Shown: positions 20,891 through 29,896, numbered from the stretch's first letter. The stretch: 64,000 nt of DNA from Rhodoferax sp. (GCF_023700745.1 NZ_JAMPYG010000009.1:62001-126000); one strand, 5' to 3'. Notes: a model not told the origin generated them from the sequence alone. Made by a program: numbers and translations.

Positions 20891-21165
20891 ACACACCCAC
20901 ACGCCAGCCGCCCAGATTTGTCCCCACCCTGACCGAGGTGGTGGATGCGCCCGATCTGCGTCAGACCAGAACGCCTCCCCATCTCGAAGTTGAGCCCCTG
21001 ATTGCAGCAATTTGTCAACAATTCCAACCCCTGCTGGCACAACATTTGCATGAAATCAATGCCCGCATGCAAAGTGACATTGAGTTGCTGGTGCGCCAGG
21101 CTGTAATGGATGCTTTAAAGACCCAAAACCAACCCGGCCCGACCGCTGCACCTGTCAAAATTTGA
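20887..21165 (+). CDS. Hypothetical protein downstream of holC
   Basis: A 92-residue protein with no family that I recognise. The first 35 residues are proline-rich and probably disordered; residues about 36-82 form an amphipathic alpha-helical segment (LEVEPLIAAICQQFQPLLAQ onward). The start overlaps the holC stop by ATGA, so it is translated with pepA-holC. The position and helical region would fit a small scaffold or replisome accessory protein, but that is only inference from location. Confidence 0.7.
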   Translation: MNTPTRQPPRFVPTLTEVVDAPDLRQTRTPPHLEVEPLIAAICQQFQPLLAQHLHEINARMQSDIELLVRQAVMDALKTQNQPGPTAAPVKI

Positions 21166-21274
21166 GATTGATGCACCATATTGGTGACTTCCCTATGGCG
21201 CGGAACATCAAACTAGGCTATCGTGCACAGTTGGAATTTGTTACTGCAATTTTCTTTTTAAAAATGGAGTTTTT
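21166..21274 (+). promoter_or_regulatory. Upstream region of the binding-protein gene
   Basis: This 109-bp gap separates the holC operon from the highly expressed-looking binding-protein gene. It is AT-rich towards its end, and a ribosome-binding site (ATGGAG) lies 8-12 bp before the ATG at 21275. A promoter is expected here, but I see no pair of hexamers good enough to place it. Confidence 0.35.
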
Positions 21275-22474
21275 ATGCACATTAAAAGTACCTTGACCCT
21301 GATCGCTGCTGCCACCCTGCTTGTTGCTTGCGGTAAAAAAGAAGAAGCTGCACCCGCCCCTGCTGCTGCCCCGGCAGCCGCACCCGCACCCGCACCCGCT
21401 GGCAATGTTGTCAAAATTGGTCACGTTGGCCCGACCAGCGGCGCCATTGCCCACCTGGGCAAAGACAACGAAAACGGCGCGCGCCTGGCCATCGACGAAC
21501 TCAATGCCAAGGGTGTCATGCTGGGCGGTCAAAAAGTAACTTTCGAGCTACTGGCTGAAGACGATGCTGCCGATCCAAAACAAGGTACTGCTGTCGCGCA
21601 AAAATTGGCTGACGCCAAAGTGGCCGGTGTGGTGGGTCACCTGAACTCAGGCACCACCATTCCTGCCTCCAAGATTTACAGCGATGCAGGCATTCCCCAA
21701 ATTTCGCCCTCGTCAACCAACCCCAAGTACACCCGTCAAGGCTTCAAGACCACCTTCCGTATGGTGGCTGACGACACCCAGCTGGGTGGCACACTGGGCA
21801 AATATGCGGTGACGACCCTCAAAGGCAAGGCCATTGCCGTGATTGATGACCGTACCGCTTATGGCCAGGGCGTTGCAGAAGAGTTTGCCAAGGCAGTTGA
21901 AGCCGCTGGCGGCAAAGTGGTCGCCAAGGAGTTCACCACCGACAAGGCAACCGACTTCACCTCCATCCTGACCACCATCAAAGCCAAGAAACCCGATGTG
22001 GTGTTCTTCGGCGGTATGGACGCAGTGGCCGGTCCCATGCTCAAGCAAATGAAAGCCCTGGCCATGAAGCCCAAGTTCATGGGTGGCGACGGCATCTGCA
22101 CCACTGAACTGGTCAAGCTCGGCGGCGACGCCATTGCCGACAACCAGGTTTACTGTGCTGAAGCCGGTGGCGTTGATGGCGAAGCCAAGGTTGGCATGGA
22201 TGAATTCAAGGTCAAGTACCAGGCCAAGTTCAACACCGACGTGAAGCTCTATGCACCGTACGTCTATGACGCCGTCAACGTCATGGTGGCGGCCATGGTC
22301 AAGGCTGACTCGGCTGATCCTGCCAAATACCTGCCCATGCTGGCGACCACGGCAGATTTCAAAGGCGTGTCTGGTCCAGTGGCATTTGACGAAAAAGGCG
22401 ACATCAAAAATGGTGCTTTGACCCTCAAGACCATTCGCGCTGGCCAACTGGAAACCCTGTCTGTGCTGCGCTAA
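21275..22474 (+). CDS. Branched-chain amino acid ABC transporter substrate-binding lipoprotein (LivK/BraC-like)
   Basis: A 399-residue periplasmic binding protein of type I fold. The signal peptide ends in the lipobox LLVAC, with the lipidated cysteine at residue 19, followed by an Ala/Pro-rich linker to about residue 42. The ligand-binding domain then starts VVKIGHVGPTSGAIAHLGKD, the Leu/Ile/Val-binding signature, with SSTNPKYTRQG and AIAVIDDRTAYGQG later. It captures branched-chain amino acids or a related ligand for an ABC importer. No permease or ATPase gene is adjacent, so it presumably serves a transporter encoded elsewhere. A terminator follows. Confidence 0.92.
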   Translation: MHIKSTLTLIAAATLLVACGKKEEAAPAPAAAPAAAPAPAPAGNVVKIGHVGPTSGAIAHLGKDNENGARLAIDELNAKGVMLGGQKVTFELLAEDDAADPKQGTAVAQKLADAKVAGVVGHLNSGTTIPASKIYSDAGIPQISPSSTNPKYTRQGFKTTFRMVADDTQLGGTLGKYAVTTLKGKAIAVIDDRTAYGQGVAEEFAKAVEAAGGKVVAKEFTTDKATDFTSILTTIKAKKPDVVFFGGMDAVAGPMLKQMKALAMKPKFMGGDGICTTELVKLGGDAIADNQVYCAEAGGVDGEAKVGMDEFKVKYQAKFNTDVKLYAPYVYDAVNVMVAAMVKADSADPAKYLPMLATTADFKGVSGPVAFDEKGDIKNGALTLKTIRAGQLETLSVLR

Positions 22475-22517
22475 GACGCGAGCCAGGCCGCGCTGACACC
22501 ATGGCGTGTCAGCCAGC

Positions 22518-22552
22518 AAGGGAAGCAAACCTGGGTTTGCTTCCCTTTTTTA
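22518..22552 (+). terminator. Rho-independent terminator after the binding-protein gene
   Basis: GGGAAGCAAAC (22520-22530) pairs perfectly with GTTTGCTTCCC (22535-22545) around a 4-base loop, and a run of T residues follows at 22546-22551. This is a textbook intrinsic terminator for the upstream lipoprotein gene. Confidence 0.93.
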
Positions 22553-22634
22553 ATGCTTATTGTGTGTCGCCTGTAAATTTCTATCGCCACCAAGCCCGAA
22601 ACCATCCGTCCGGGCAGGTAGAATCCCGTGCTCT

Positions 22635-22724
22635 GGAGCGGTGGATGAGTGGTTTAAGTCACACGCCTGGAAAGCGTGCGAGGGGTAAAACCCTCCGGGG
22701 GTTCGAATCCCCCCTGCTCCGCCA
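22635..22724 (+). tRNA. tRNA-Ser (anticodon GGA)
   Basis: A 90-nt tRNA with the CCA end encoded. The acceptor stem GGAGCGG pairs with CTGCTCC, the discriminator is G at 22721, and the T loop is GTTCGAATC. The anticodon arm CACGC-CTGGAAA-GCGTG presents GGA, and a long variable arm (about GCGAGGGG...CCCTCC) confirms class II, as expected for serine. It reads UCC/UCU codons. It lies 0.45 kb before glnS; no integrase or attachment-site duplication is seen beside it. Confidence 0.97.
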
Positions 22725-22728
22725 GAAC

Positions 22729-22761
22729 AAACCCCCAAGTGATTAATTTACTTGGGGGTTT
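22729..22761. terminator. Hairpin between tRNA-Ser and the convergent DUF1653 gene
   Basis: AAACCCCCAAGT (22729-22740) pairs perfectly over 12 bp with ACTTGGGGGTTT (22750-22761) around a 9-base loop. It directly follows the tRNA and abuts the stop codon of the convergent DUF1653 gene, so it probably ends transcripts from both sides. Confidence 0.85.
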
Positions 22762-23048
22762 CAAAAGCCCTTGCTTCCCTGTGGAGCCGGGGCTTTTTCA
22801 TGGGCATCTGCAATTGGCACAAACCGCATGACCAGGCCCTCGGCCGTGGCGATCTGGTCATGGAATTCCGCCAACGGGCGCATCCAGGTCACGTCCTGGC
22901 TGTCACCCTGGAGCGGCTTGTACAGTACACCCGGCTGCAGGGTCGCCTCGATCAGGCAGCTACCAACAACGGTGTAATGCCCACCTTTGTAGTGCCGAAG
23001 CTGTGTGCCGGGCGGGAAAGGCTGGGGATGTGCTGGCTTTGATGGCAT
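22761..23048 (-). CDS. DUF1653 domain protein
   Basis: A 95-residue cytoplasmic protein of the DUF1653 family. The core runs from GTQLRHYKGGHYTVVGSC through GVLYKPLQGDSQDVTWMRPL, with the characteristic HYKGxxYxVV and VLYxxL pattern followed by WxRPLxxF. The family's biochemical role is not established. A ribosome-binding site (AGGAG) lies just before the ATG at 23048. It is transcribed towards the tRNA-Ser gene and ends at the shared hairpin. Confidence 0.88.
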   Translation of the reverse strand: MPSKPAHPQPFPPGTQLRHYKGGHYTVVGSCLIEATLQPGVLYKPLQGDSQDVTWMRPLAEFHDQIATAEGLVMRFVPIADAHEKAPAPQGSKGF

Positions 23049-23177
23049 CGGAACTCCTGGATTGCTTTGAGATGGCTTGTGAAACCTTGCGGGACAGACC
23101 GCAGTAGACCAACTCTGTCCTCAACAGATTCAATGGCAGGTCTCACTTTATACCTGCTGCCGCCTAAAATCTGTGTC

Positions 23178-25004
23178 ATGAGCCTGCCTACCCCCACCCA
23201 AAACAAGCCTGCTGCCAGCGCAGCGGCTACCGACGTCGTCAAACCCAGCAATTTTTTGCGTCAGATCATCGAATCCGACCTGGCCAACGGCACCTATGCC
23301 AGCCGCAAATGGGGTGGCAGCCCCGGAGATGCCGCACACCATGCGGCCGGCCAGCCCGACCCCGCCAAAGTCCGCACCCGCTTTCCGCCCGAACCCAACG
23401 GCTACCTGCACATTGGCCACGCCAAAAGCATCTGCCTCAACTTTGGCCTGGCGCGTGACTACGGCGGCGTGTGCCACCTGCGCTTTGACGACACCAACCC
23501 CGAAAAAGAAGACACCGAGTACGTCAACAGCATCATCGACGCGGTGAAATGGCTCGGCTTTGAGTGGAACGGCGCCGCCAATGCCGCGCCTTACCAGGCC
23601 AGCGACTACTTCGACTTCATGTACCGCGCGGCGGAATACCTGATCGAGGCCGGCCACGCCTATGTGGACGAGCAAACCGCCGAAGAAATGCGCCTGAACC
23701 GCGGCGACTTCGGCAAGCCCGGCATCAACAGCCCTTTCCGCGCCCGCACCCCGGCCGAGAACCTGCGTCTCTTCCGTGAGATGCGCGACGGCCAGCATGA
23801 AGATGGCGCCATGGTGCTGCGCGCCAAAATTGACATGGCCAGCCCCAACATCAACCTGCGCGACCCGGCCATTTACCGCATCCGCCGCGCCACCCACCAC
23901 AACACCGGCGACAAATGGTGCATCTACCCGATGTACACCTACGCGCACCCGATTGAGGACGCGCTGGAGCAGATCACCCACAGCATCTGCACGCTCGAAT
24001 TTGAAGACCAGCGTCCGTTTTACGACTGGTTGATGGAACGGCTCATCGAGGGCGGCCTGCTCGCCAGCCCACCACCGCACCAGTACGAATTTGCCCGGCT
24101 GAACCTAACCTATGTCATCACCAGCAAACGCAAGCTCGCGCAACTGGTGTACGACCACAAAGTGAGCGGCTGGGACGACCCGCGCATGCCCACCATCGTC
24201 GGCCTGCGCCGGCGTGGCTACACCCCGGCCAGCCTGCAACTGTTTGCCGAGCGCATTGGCGTGACCAAGAGCGACAGCTGGATCGACTACAGCACGCTGG
24301 AAGGCTGCCTGCGCGAAGACCTCGAACTCAAGGCGCACCGCGGCATGGCCGTGCTGAACCCGGTCAAGCTGGTCATGAGCAACTGGGACGAAGTTATGGG
24401 CGCCGGCCACCTGGAGCCCTGCAGCCAGCCTGCCCTGCCCCATGCCGCCGAAGGAATGGAAGTGCCCACCCGCCGCTTTAGCATCGGCAAAGAGGTGTGG
24501 ATTGACCGCGAAGACTTCGAAGAAGTGCCACCCAAGGGCTACAAGCGTTTGTTCCCCGGCAACAAGGTGCGGCTGAAAGGTGGCTACGTGATCGAATGCA
24601 CCGGCTGCAACAAAGATGCGAGCGGACAGATTACCGAAGTGCTGGCCACCGTGGTGCCCGACACCAAGAGCGGCACGCCCGGCAGCGAAACCGTCAAGGT
24701 CAAGGCCGCCATCACCTGGGTCGGCGTGGCCAACGGCGTCAACGCCGAAGTGCGCCTGTACGACCGCCTATTCAGCGATGCCCATCCCGACGCAGGCGGC
24801 AAGGACTTCATCGAGAGCCTGAACCCGAACAGCCTGAAGGTGGTGACTGCAATCGTGGAGCCTTCGTTGGCGAACGCGTTGCCGGATCAGAAGTTTCAGT
24901 TTGAGCGGCACGGGTACTTTGTGGCGGATCGGGTGGATCACGTGCAAGGAACAAAGCCAGTGTTTAACTTGGCGGTGGGGTTGAAGGATAGTTGGGGGAA
25001 GTGA
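23178..25004 (+). CDS. glnS: Glutaminyl-tRNA synthetase
   Basis: A 608-residue class I aminoacyl-tRNA synthetase charging tRNA-Gln. The HIGH motif occurs in PEPNGYLHIGHAKSI near residue 78, and the KMSKR-equivalent is ITSKRKL. The C-terminal anticodon-binding beta-barrels begin around RRFSIGKEVWIDREDF. It is longer than the E. coli enzyme (554) because of an N-terminal extension of about 20 residues and a small insert (GSPGDAAHHAAG). The ATG at 23178 was chosen by the onset of family similarity. The next gene begins only 21 bp after the stop, at the boundary of an AT-rich island. Confidence 0.95.
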   Translation: MSLPTPTQNKPAASAAATDVVKPSNFLRQIIESDLANGTYASRKWGGSPGDAAHHAAGQPDPAKVRTRFPPEPNGYLHIGHAKSICLNFGLARDYGGVCHLRFDDTNPEKEDTEYVNSIIDAVKWLGFEWNGAANAAPYQASDYFDFMYRAAEYLIEAGHAYVDEQTAEEMRLNRGDFGKPGINSPFRARTPAENLRLFREMRDGQHEDGAMVLRAKIDMASPNINLRDPAIYRIRRATHHNTGDKWCIYPMYTYAHPIEDALEQITHSICTLEFEDQRPFYDWLMERLIEGGLLASPPPHQYEFARLNLTYVITSKRKLAQLVYDHKVSGWDDPRMPTIVGLRRRGYTPASLQLFAERIGVTKSDSWIDYSTLEGCLREDLELKAHRGMAVLNPVKLVMSNWDEVMGAGHLEPCSQPALPHAAEGMEVPTRRFSIGKEVWIDREDFEEVPPKGYKRLFPGNKVRLKGGYVIECTGCNKDASGQITEVLATVVPDTKSGTPGSETVKVKAAITWVGVANGVNAEVRLYDRLFSDAHPDAGGKDFIESLNPNSLKVVTAIVEPSLANALPDQKFQFERHGYFVADRVDHVQGTKPVFNLAVGLKDSWGK

Positions 25005-25025
25005 CCGCCCATTTCTATATTCACT

Positions 25026-25823
25026 ATGGCATTCTTACGATGGGCTGGAAGTAAAAAGCAAATTCTTGGAACGGTGTCCCAGGCTTGGTATGCATCTGGT
25101 GCAACTGGGCGATATATTGAATCGTTCTCAGGATCTGCAGCCCTGTTCTTCTACATTTCTCCACCGAAATCGATCCTCATAGACTGCAACCCGCATCTTC
25201 AAGAATGCATGTCAGTCTTAAAGAGAAGACCAATAGCCGTTTCCACGCTATTGCAACGATACTCCGGTGACGAAGCAGAGTATTACAAAGTTAGATCCAC
25301 AGACCCTTGCCTACTGTCACCCGAAGAACGATCTGCAAGATTCATTTACCTAAATCGATTCTGCTTCAATGGCTTATATAGAACCAACTCCAAAGGTTGG
25401 TTTAATGTCCCTTATGGCGGACACAAAAGTGGCGAATTGCCGAATGCAGACAAGTTGAAATATTATTCAGATATCCTAAGAAACACCACAATTGTTTGCG
25501 GAGACTTCTATACACAAACAAAAAAATACGTCGAATCAGGAGATTTCGTATATCTAGATCCGCCATACGCCAAAACAAATGCAAGCCTCGATTTTCAGTA
25601 TGGACCAAATGAATTTGGCATGAATGATTTAGATCGCCTCAATGAATTAATAAAAATTATTCATAGCAGAGGAGCGTACTTTGTTGTTTCATATGCAAAA
25701 TGCGAAGAAATAGAAATGCTATCTGAAGATTGGTATCAGTATCCTGTGGAGGTTAGACGCACAATCGCAGCGTCGCCACAAAAGCGTCAGGCAGCACCAG
25801 AGCTTCTAATCACAAATCTTTAG
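25026..25823 (+). CDS. D12-class N6-adenine DNA methyltransferase
   Basis: A 265-residue Dam-like methylase of the D12 class, transferring a methyl group from SAM to adenine N6 in a short DNA site. The start FLRWAGSKKQIL and the SAM loop YIESFSGSAALFF (in place of the usual EPFxGxG) are followed by catalytic motif IV DPPY at residues 178-181 (VYLDPPYAKT). RFIYLNRFCFNGLYR is the conserved LNRxxFNGL stretch. It is shorter by about 10 residues than E. coli Dam. It begins 21 bp after glnS, in AT-rich DNA unlike glnS. As first gene of the island operon it may mark host DNA as self; target site unknown. Confidence 0.9.
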   Translation: MAFLRWAGSKKQILGTVSQAWYASGATGRYIESFSGSAALFFYISPPKSILIDCNPHLQECMSVLKRRPIAVSTLLQRYSGDEAEYYKVRSTDPCLLSPEERSARFIYLNRFCFNGLYRTNSKGWFNVPYGGHKSGELPNADKLKYYSDILRNTTIVCGDFYTQTKKYVESGDFVYLDPPYAKTNASLDFQYGPNEFGMNDLDRLNELIKIIHSRGAYFVVSYAKCEEIEMLSEDWYQYPVEVRRTIAASPQKRQAAPELLITNL

Positions 25824-25833
25824 GCGACAAATC

Positions 25834-27078
25834 GTGAAGCTACTTGTAATCAGTGACTTGCATATCGGTGATCATGCTCGGTCCGCCGATTTATGTCCGC
25901 ACACTCTGACGCCAGAACAATTGATAGGACGAGATCAGAATTTCATTGGAGATTTTGAGACATTCATCAATAACACGAAAACACTTTCAAACGGTGTTGA
26001 TGCAATATTGATCACCGGCGACATAAGTAACCGAGCACACGTTGCCGAATTCACTTTAGCCGGCAAGCTATTTAGCAGAATTGCGAAACTCTTAAACACA
26101 ACCGAAGACAACGTCTTTTTCGTACCTGGAAATCACGATGTCCATTGGCCGGTGATGAAGTTAGAGCCCAAGGAATACTGGAAGCAACATCGATATGGAC
26201 CGATCTTGGACTCTGGTGTTTTTTTCCGGTCTCGGTCTGAGGCCGCATCAACTGGGAATATGTTTAAGGAACCATATTTCCAAGTTTGGACGAACGAGCA
26301 AATGTGTGTTGTTGGAATAAACACCGCCTCTCATGACAATCCCCACGAAGCCCACCACCATGGCTTAGTTCCACAACAGGCTATTGATGTGCTATGTACA
26401 CACTTGAGTGGCGTTGAAGGACTTCAAAACAAATTGAAGATTTGCCTAATGCACCATCATCCCATTATTTATTCTGATGTGATAGCGAATTTTGCAGATC
26501 TCAGCTCAGCTGCGAACGCTGAAAATTTAATGTCAATGCTAGCTAAATTTAGCTTTGATATGGTGATTCATGGTCATAAACATAACCCAAGATTGAACTA
26601 TCAAACAATCAACAACGCACACCCCTGTTTGATATTTGGGGCAGGAAGCTTCTCATCGCTTCTAGATCCAGTGAATTTCAATGGTATACCAAATTTATTT
26701 CATGTTATAGAAGTTAATGGACGGGATCAAAAAACAAACGGCATCCATGGAAAAGTAGTTAGCTGGGCATATGATGGGCAGACTTGGAGTGAGAAAATTC
26801 ATAATTCAAAACTCCCACATGTAGAGGTATTTGGTGCTGCAGTAACTCAACATGAGGTTATTGAAAGTTTTAAGAATATCATTGAATCCGAGTTTAAATC
26901 AATCAATGTCCTTAAATGGCCTCAGATAATTGCGATTGCACCAATTTTGGACAGAGTCAATGTAAATCTAGTTTGGAGTTGTCTAGAAACCGCTGCGAAA
27001 GACTTGGGGCACGAACCAGTGGGTGCCGTGTCTCTTGCTAAAGAAAGATGGGTTGTTTTGAGAAACGACAAATTATGA
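25834..27078 (+). CDS. Calcineurin-like metallophosphoesterase of the island
   Basis: A 414-residue protein whose first 270 residues form a calcineurin-like phosphoesterase. All metal-binding motifs are present: SDLHIGD (residues 7-13), GDISN (62-66), GNHDVH (99-104), the MHHHP histidines (206-210) and HGHKH (246-250). The family includes Mre11/SbcD nucleases and cyclic-nucleotide phosphodiesterases. The C-terminal 140 residues are unassigned. It starts with GTG at 25834, 10 bp after the methylase, and its stop overlaps the ATPase start (ATGA). A nuclease or signal-nucleotide hydrolase paired with the ATPase is the natural reading, but the substrate cannot be told from the sequence. Confidence 0.85.
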   Translation: MKLLVISDLHIGDHARSADLCPHTLTPEQLIGRDQNFIGDFETFINNTKTLSNGVDAILITGDISNRAHVAEFTLAGKLFSRIAKLLNTTEDNVFFVPGNHDVHWPVMKLEPKEYWKQHRYGPILDSGVFFRSRSEAASTGNMFKEPYFQVWTNEQMCVVGINTASHDNPHEAHHHGLVPQQAIDVLCTHLSGVEGLQNKLKICLMHHHPIIYSDVIANFADLSSAANAENLMSMLAKFSFDMVIHGHKHNPRLNYQTINNAHPCLIFGAGSFSSLLDPVNFNGIPNLFHVIEVNGRDQKTNGIHGKVVSWAYDGQTWSEKIHNSKLPHVEVFGAAVTQHEVIESFKNIIESEFKSINVLKWPQIIAIAPILDRVNVNLVWSCLETAAKDLGHEPVGAVSLAKERWVVLRNDKL

Positions 27079-28964
27079 GCAAGATTAATAATTCCTTGGT
27101 CAGAAACACAGTGGCACAAGAAAAGGTTAGTGCAAAAGGTATGCATCGACGCGCACAACCCGCTATATCGGCGGACTGGTCGGCCTTTGCCCTCGACAAT
27201 GGCAAGCAGATGCAGTTAGAGGAGATAGTCCGTTCGTTCGTTCCTTCTGAAGCTTTCAAGGATCTCTTTAACTCCAAGAATCAAATTTTGTTGGGTTCAC
27301 GTGGTTCTGGAAAGACGACCTGGGTGAGAATGCTAGCGCATGATCATGTGATGTATGCCTCGAGAATTGCCGAACCAAGAATGCAATATGCACGGGAAGC
27401 ACTTTCTCGAAATTTGATAGGTATATATGTTCCCGCTAGCGCGGCATTCTCAGGAGCGCTAAAGAACAAAGATTGGTCTTCAGAAAAGGAAGCTGAAGAG
27501 CAATTTGTTTGGAGACTAAATCTCCACTGCTGCGCAGCTCTAACTCACATTATTGAAAGTTGTGCCGAGCGTTTCCTGACGGAAGAGTACACAAAGCTTA
27601 AGGCAGTCGCAGATGTTTGTAAGAAACTCTCATTCGACTGGACGCAAGGAAAGCGGACTTGCAACACCATTGGTGAACTGCGTTCACTGCTTACTGAAAT
27701 TGAGTTATCGCATCAAGCGGCTTTGCGAGCCCATAGGGTACGCCACGGGGGAAGATCCGGAGAAATAGCACCCTTGGACTTTTTTGATAATGATGCACTA
27801 CTACCTCTACGTCACGCAATAGAAATAATAAAAAACATCATACATATTCCAGATTCAGCAGTTTGGATGGTTTGTGTTGACGAAGTGGAATACCTAACTG
27901 TACTTCATCACCGCATCCTAAATACCATTATGCGGGCATCAAGTGGAAATATCGTCTTGAAGTTGGCAACAATGCCATTTGCTCATTTGACTCTCGCAAC
28001 AAACGTCGAAGATCCTATTCGCGAGGGTCATGATTTTCAGTATGTGGTCGTCAACCAAGACCCTGTGGATTCGCGAGGAGTATCGGTTGACGGAGGTTTT
28101 ATGCGCTTCGCTCAGGACATATTTCGCCACAGATTTGCAAATCGCAATATTGATCTGGACGGTATATCGCTGAGCAGGCTATTGGGTAGCTCGCCGCTCT
28201 TCATAGACACACAAAAAAATGAAGCAGCCTTTATGGAGCAGCTGCGAAAGTATGGAAATACATCAACTATTGAGCGTGCTGAGCGATTGAAAGGTACCAA
28301 GAAGTTTGGCAGCGAAATATATAGAAAATTGGCTGGAGCCATCACATTGAGAACTGCACTTGATGAGAAGAAAGGTAATTCTAAATTAACCGTATACAGC
28401 GGAGAACAAATGGTGGTACGTTGCTGTGATGGTAATCCACGACGCCTAGTTCGAGTGATTAATTTGCTAGTTCAGCGTGCGGTTAGGTTGGATGGAAAGA
28501 TTCATCTACCTATAGATCCAGCAATTCAGAATGAAGTTTTGGAAGAAACAGCCAGAGATGTACTCGCAAGAACGCCCAGTGAACCTCCTTTTGGCGATCT
28601 TACGGCTAAGTACATAAATGCCATTGGAGCCTATATGGGATGGTTGTTTTCCAGTTCACAAAGAAGGTTGGGGAGTGACCAAGTTACTTCAGTAACGATA
28701 AAAGCAGCTGATGGCGAAGATGCCCAACACTTTATTAAGCAGGCTATTCAACTCTCGCTCATGACACCTAGTAATAACGTGCCAATGAAAACTCCTGATC
28801 AAGTCTGTGAAGGCGACTTTCACTTAGCGTTTTTATTTGCCCCACTATTTAAAATATTACCCAGAAGAAATGAAGTAGTGCGACTACCAAAGGTTCTAAT
28901 GCACGCAAGGGAAATTCAGACTAAGCGAATAATTGTCAACCAAGGTATTTTGGACTTGCAATGA
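27075..28964 (+). CDS. ORC/Cdc6-like P-loop ATPase of the island
   Basis: A 629-residue protein with Walker A GSRGSGKTT (residues 74-82), Walker B-like VCVDEVEYL with Asp-Glu at 269-270, and a sensor-2-like GNPRRL at 453-458. The last is the arginine motif seen in ORC/Cdc6, TniB and ExeA-type AAA+ proteins. About 190 residues separate Walker A from B, a long insertion for this class. No transmembrane helices or nuclease motifs are visible, and the last 170 residues are unassigned. The ATG at 27075 overlaps the phosphoesterase stop, and its own stop overlaps the next gene (both ATGA). It probably powers or gates the complex; a DNA- or invader-sensing role is inference. Confidence 0.75.
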   Translation: MSKINNSLVRNTVAQEKVSAKGMHRRAQPAISADWSAFALDNGKQMQLEEIVRSFVPSEAFKDLFNSKNQILLGSRGSGKTTWVRMLAHDHVMYASRIAEPRMQYAREALSRNLIGIYVPASAAFSGALKNKDWSSEKEAEEQFVWRLNLHCCAALTHIIESCAERFLTEEYTKLKAVADVCKKLSFDWTQGKRTCNTIGELRSLLTEIELSHQAALRAHRVRHGGRSGEIAPLDFFDNDALLPLRHAIEIIKNIIHIPDSAVWMVCVDEVEYLTVLHHRILNTIMRASSGNIVLKLATMPFAHLTLATNVEDPIREGHDFQYVVVNQDPVDSRGVSVDGGFMRFAQDIFRHRFANRNIDLDGISLSRLLGSSPLFIDTQKNEAAFMEQLRKYGNTSTIERAERLKGTKKFGSEIYRKLAGAITLRTALDEKKGNSKLTVYSGEQMVVRCCDGNPRRLVRVINLLVQRAVRLDGKIHLPIDPAIQNEVLEETARDVLARTPSEPPFGDLTAKYINAIGAYMGWLFSSSQRRLGSDQVTSVTIKAADGEDAQHFIKQAIQLSLMTPSNNVPMKTPDQVCEGDFHLAFLFAPLFKILPRRNEVVRLPKVLMHAREIQTKRIIVNQGILDLQ

Positions 28965-29896
28965 ATATAACACTCATTGAATCAGTCGCATCGGATTGTG
29001 TAGATTGGGAATCCTACGATCTAATTATTTTGGCCTCCGGCTTCGAAGAGCGAAGTATTCATATCGCGAAATCACTACCCAAGTCTGTTCACAGTTGTGT
29101 ACATGTTTTCGGATTTTCAAATGAATTAAAAACTCTTAGCCGTGAAAGCAATGACGTCGTATTTCGAAGAATCATCGGTGATAGCATCTTTGTTAGCAAT
29201 AACAAAGGTGAGTGTGAACGTGAATTTTGCAGAGTTTTTTCTACCGCTGCTCAAGGTAAGTCGAAATTGCGTGTTTTTGTCGACTACTCAACAATGAGTC
29301 GCGATTGGTATGGATACATACTAACTTGGGCGAAGTATCAAAACGTCTGCACAACTGTGGAACTAGATTTTGCATACTCACATGGAATTTACGCAAGCTC
29401 ATTTTGCCCTCTTCAAATAAGTGAAATAGTTTGTGTGCCTGGTTTTGAAGGCGGTGGCGCTGGATCACGCGTTACAACTGCTTTATATGGCTTAGGCTTT
29501 GATAGCGCAGCGACCTTAACCGTAAATGAACTAATTGAACCGGATCGAGTTGTTTGCTTCTTAGCCAGAGGCGGCATTTCCGATCCTCATGCGGACATCG
29601 TTTTGCGTGAAAACAGAGAGATGGTGGAAAGTTCGCGCTCCAGCGTCCTTGAATTGCCCATATCAGATATTCGACGATCTACGTCGCTACTGTTGGAGAA
29701 GTTATCAAGTATGAATGAGGCTTCGGAGGAGATTCTTCTGGTTCCCATGGGTCCCAAAACTCACGTTCTAGCTTGTCTGCTCGCGTGTCATATCTTGCCA
29801 AAAATCGCTTGCTTGCATGCGAAGGGAACAAGAAACCTACCTGTTCAGGTTTCCGCTGCGGGCCCCGTCTCAATTTCTCGTGTGGTGTATTGCTAG
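28961..29896 (+). CDS. Unrecognised protein, last gene of the island operon
   Basis: A 311-residue soluble protein I do not recognise. Features that can be seen are IILASGFEERSIHIAKSLP at the N-terminus, VFVDYSTMSRDWYGYIL in the middle, a glycine-rich GFEGGGAGSRVTTALYGLG and, near the C-terminus, VPMGPKTHVLACLLACHILP. The alternation of hydrophobic strands with glycine-rich turns suggests two Rossmann-like folds; the GPKTHVLACLLA segment has a faint look of CARF-domain nucleotide sites, but I would not assign it. Its start overlaps the ATPase stop by ATGA, so it is made with the ATPase and is probably a partner or sensor in the same complex. Confidence 0.75.
   Translation: MNITLIESVASDCVDWESYDLIILASGFEERSIHIAKSLPKSVHSCVHVFGFSNELKTLSRESNDVVFRRIIGDSIFVSNNKGECEREFCRVFSTAAQGKSKLRVFVDYSTMSRDWYGYILTWAKYQNVCTTVELDFAYSHGIYASSFCPLQISEIVCVPGFEGGGAGSRVTTALYGLGFDSAATLTVNELIEPDRVVCFLARGGISDPHADIVLRENREMVESSRSSVLELPISDIRRSTSLLLEKLSSMNEASEEILLVPMGPKTHVLACLLACHILPKIACLHAKGTRNLPVQVSAAGPVSISRVVYC

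Noticed and set aside
22635-25030. Idea that the island integrated into tRNA-Ser
   Set aside because: The tRNA is intact, glnS and DUF1653 lie between, and I found no repeated tRNA end near either island boundary.
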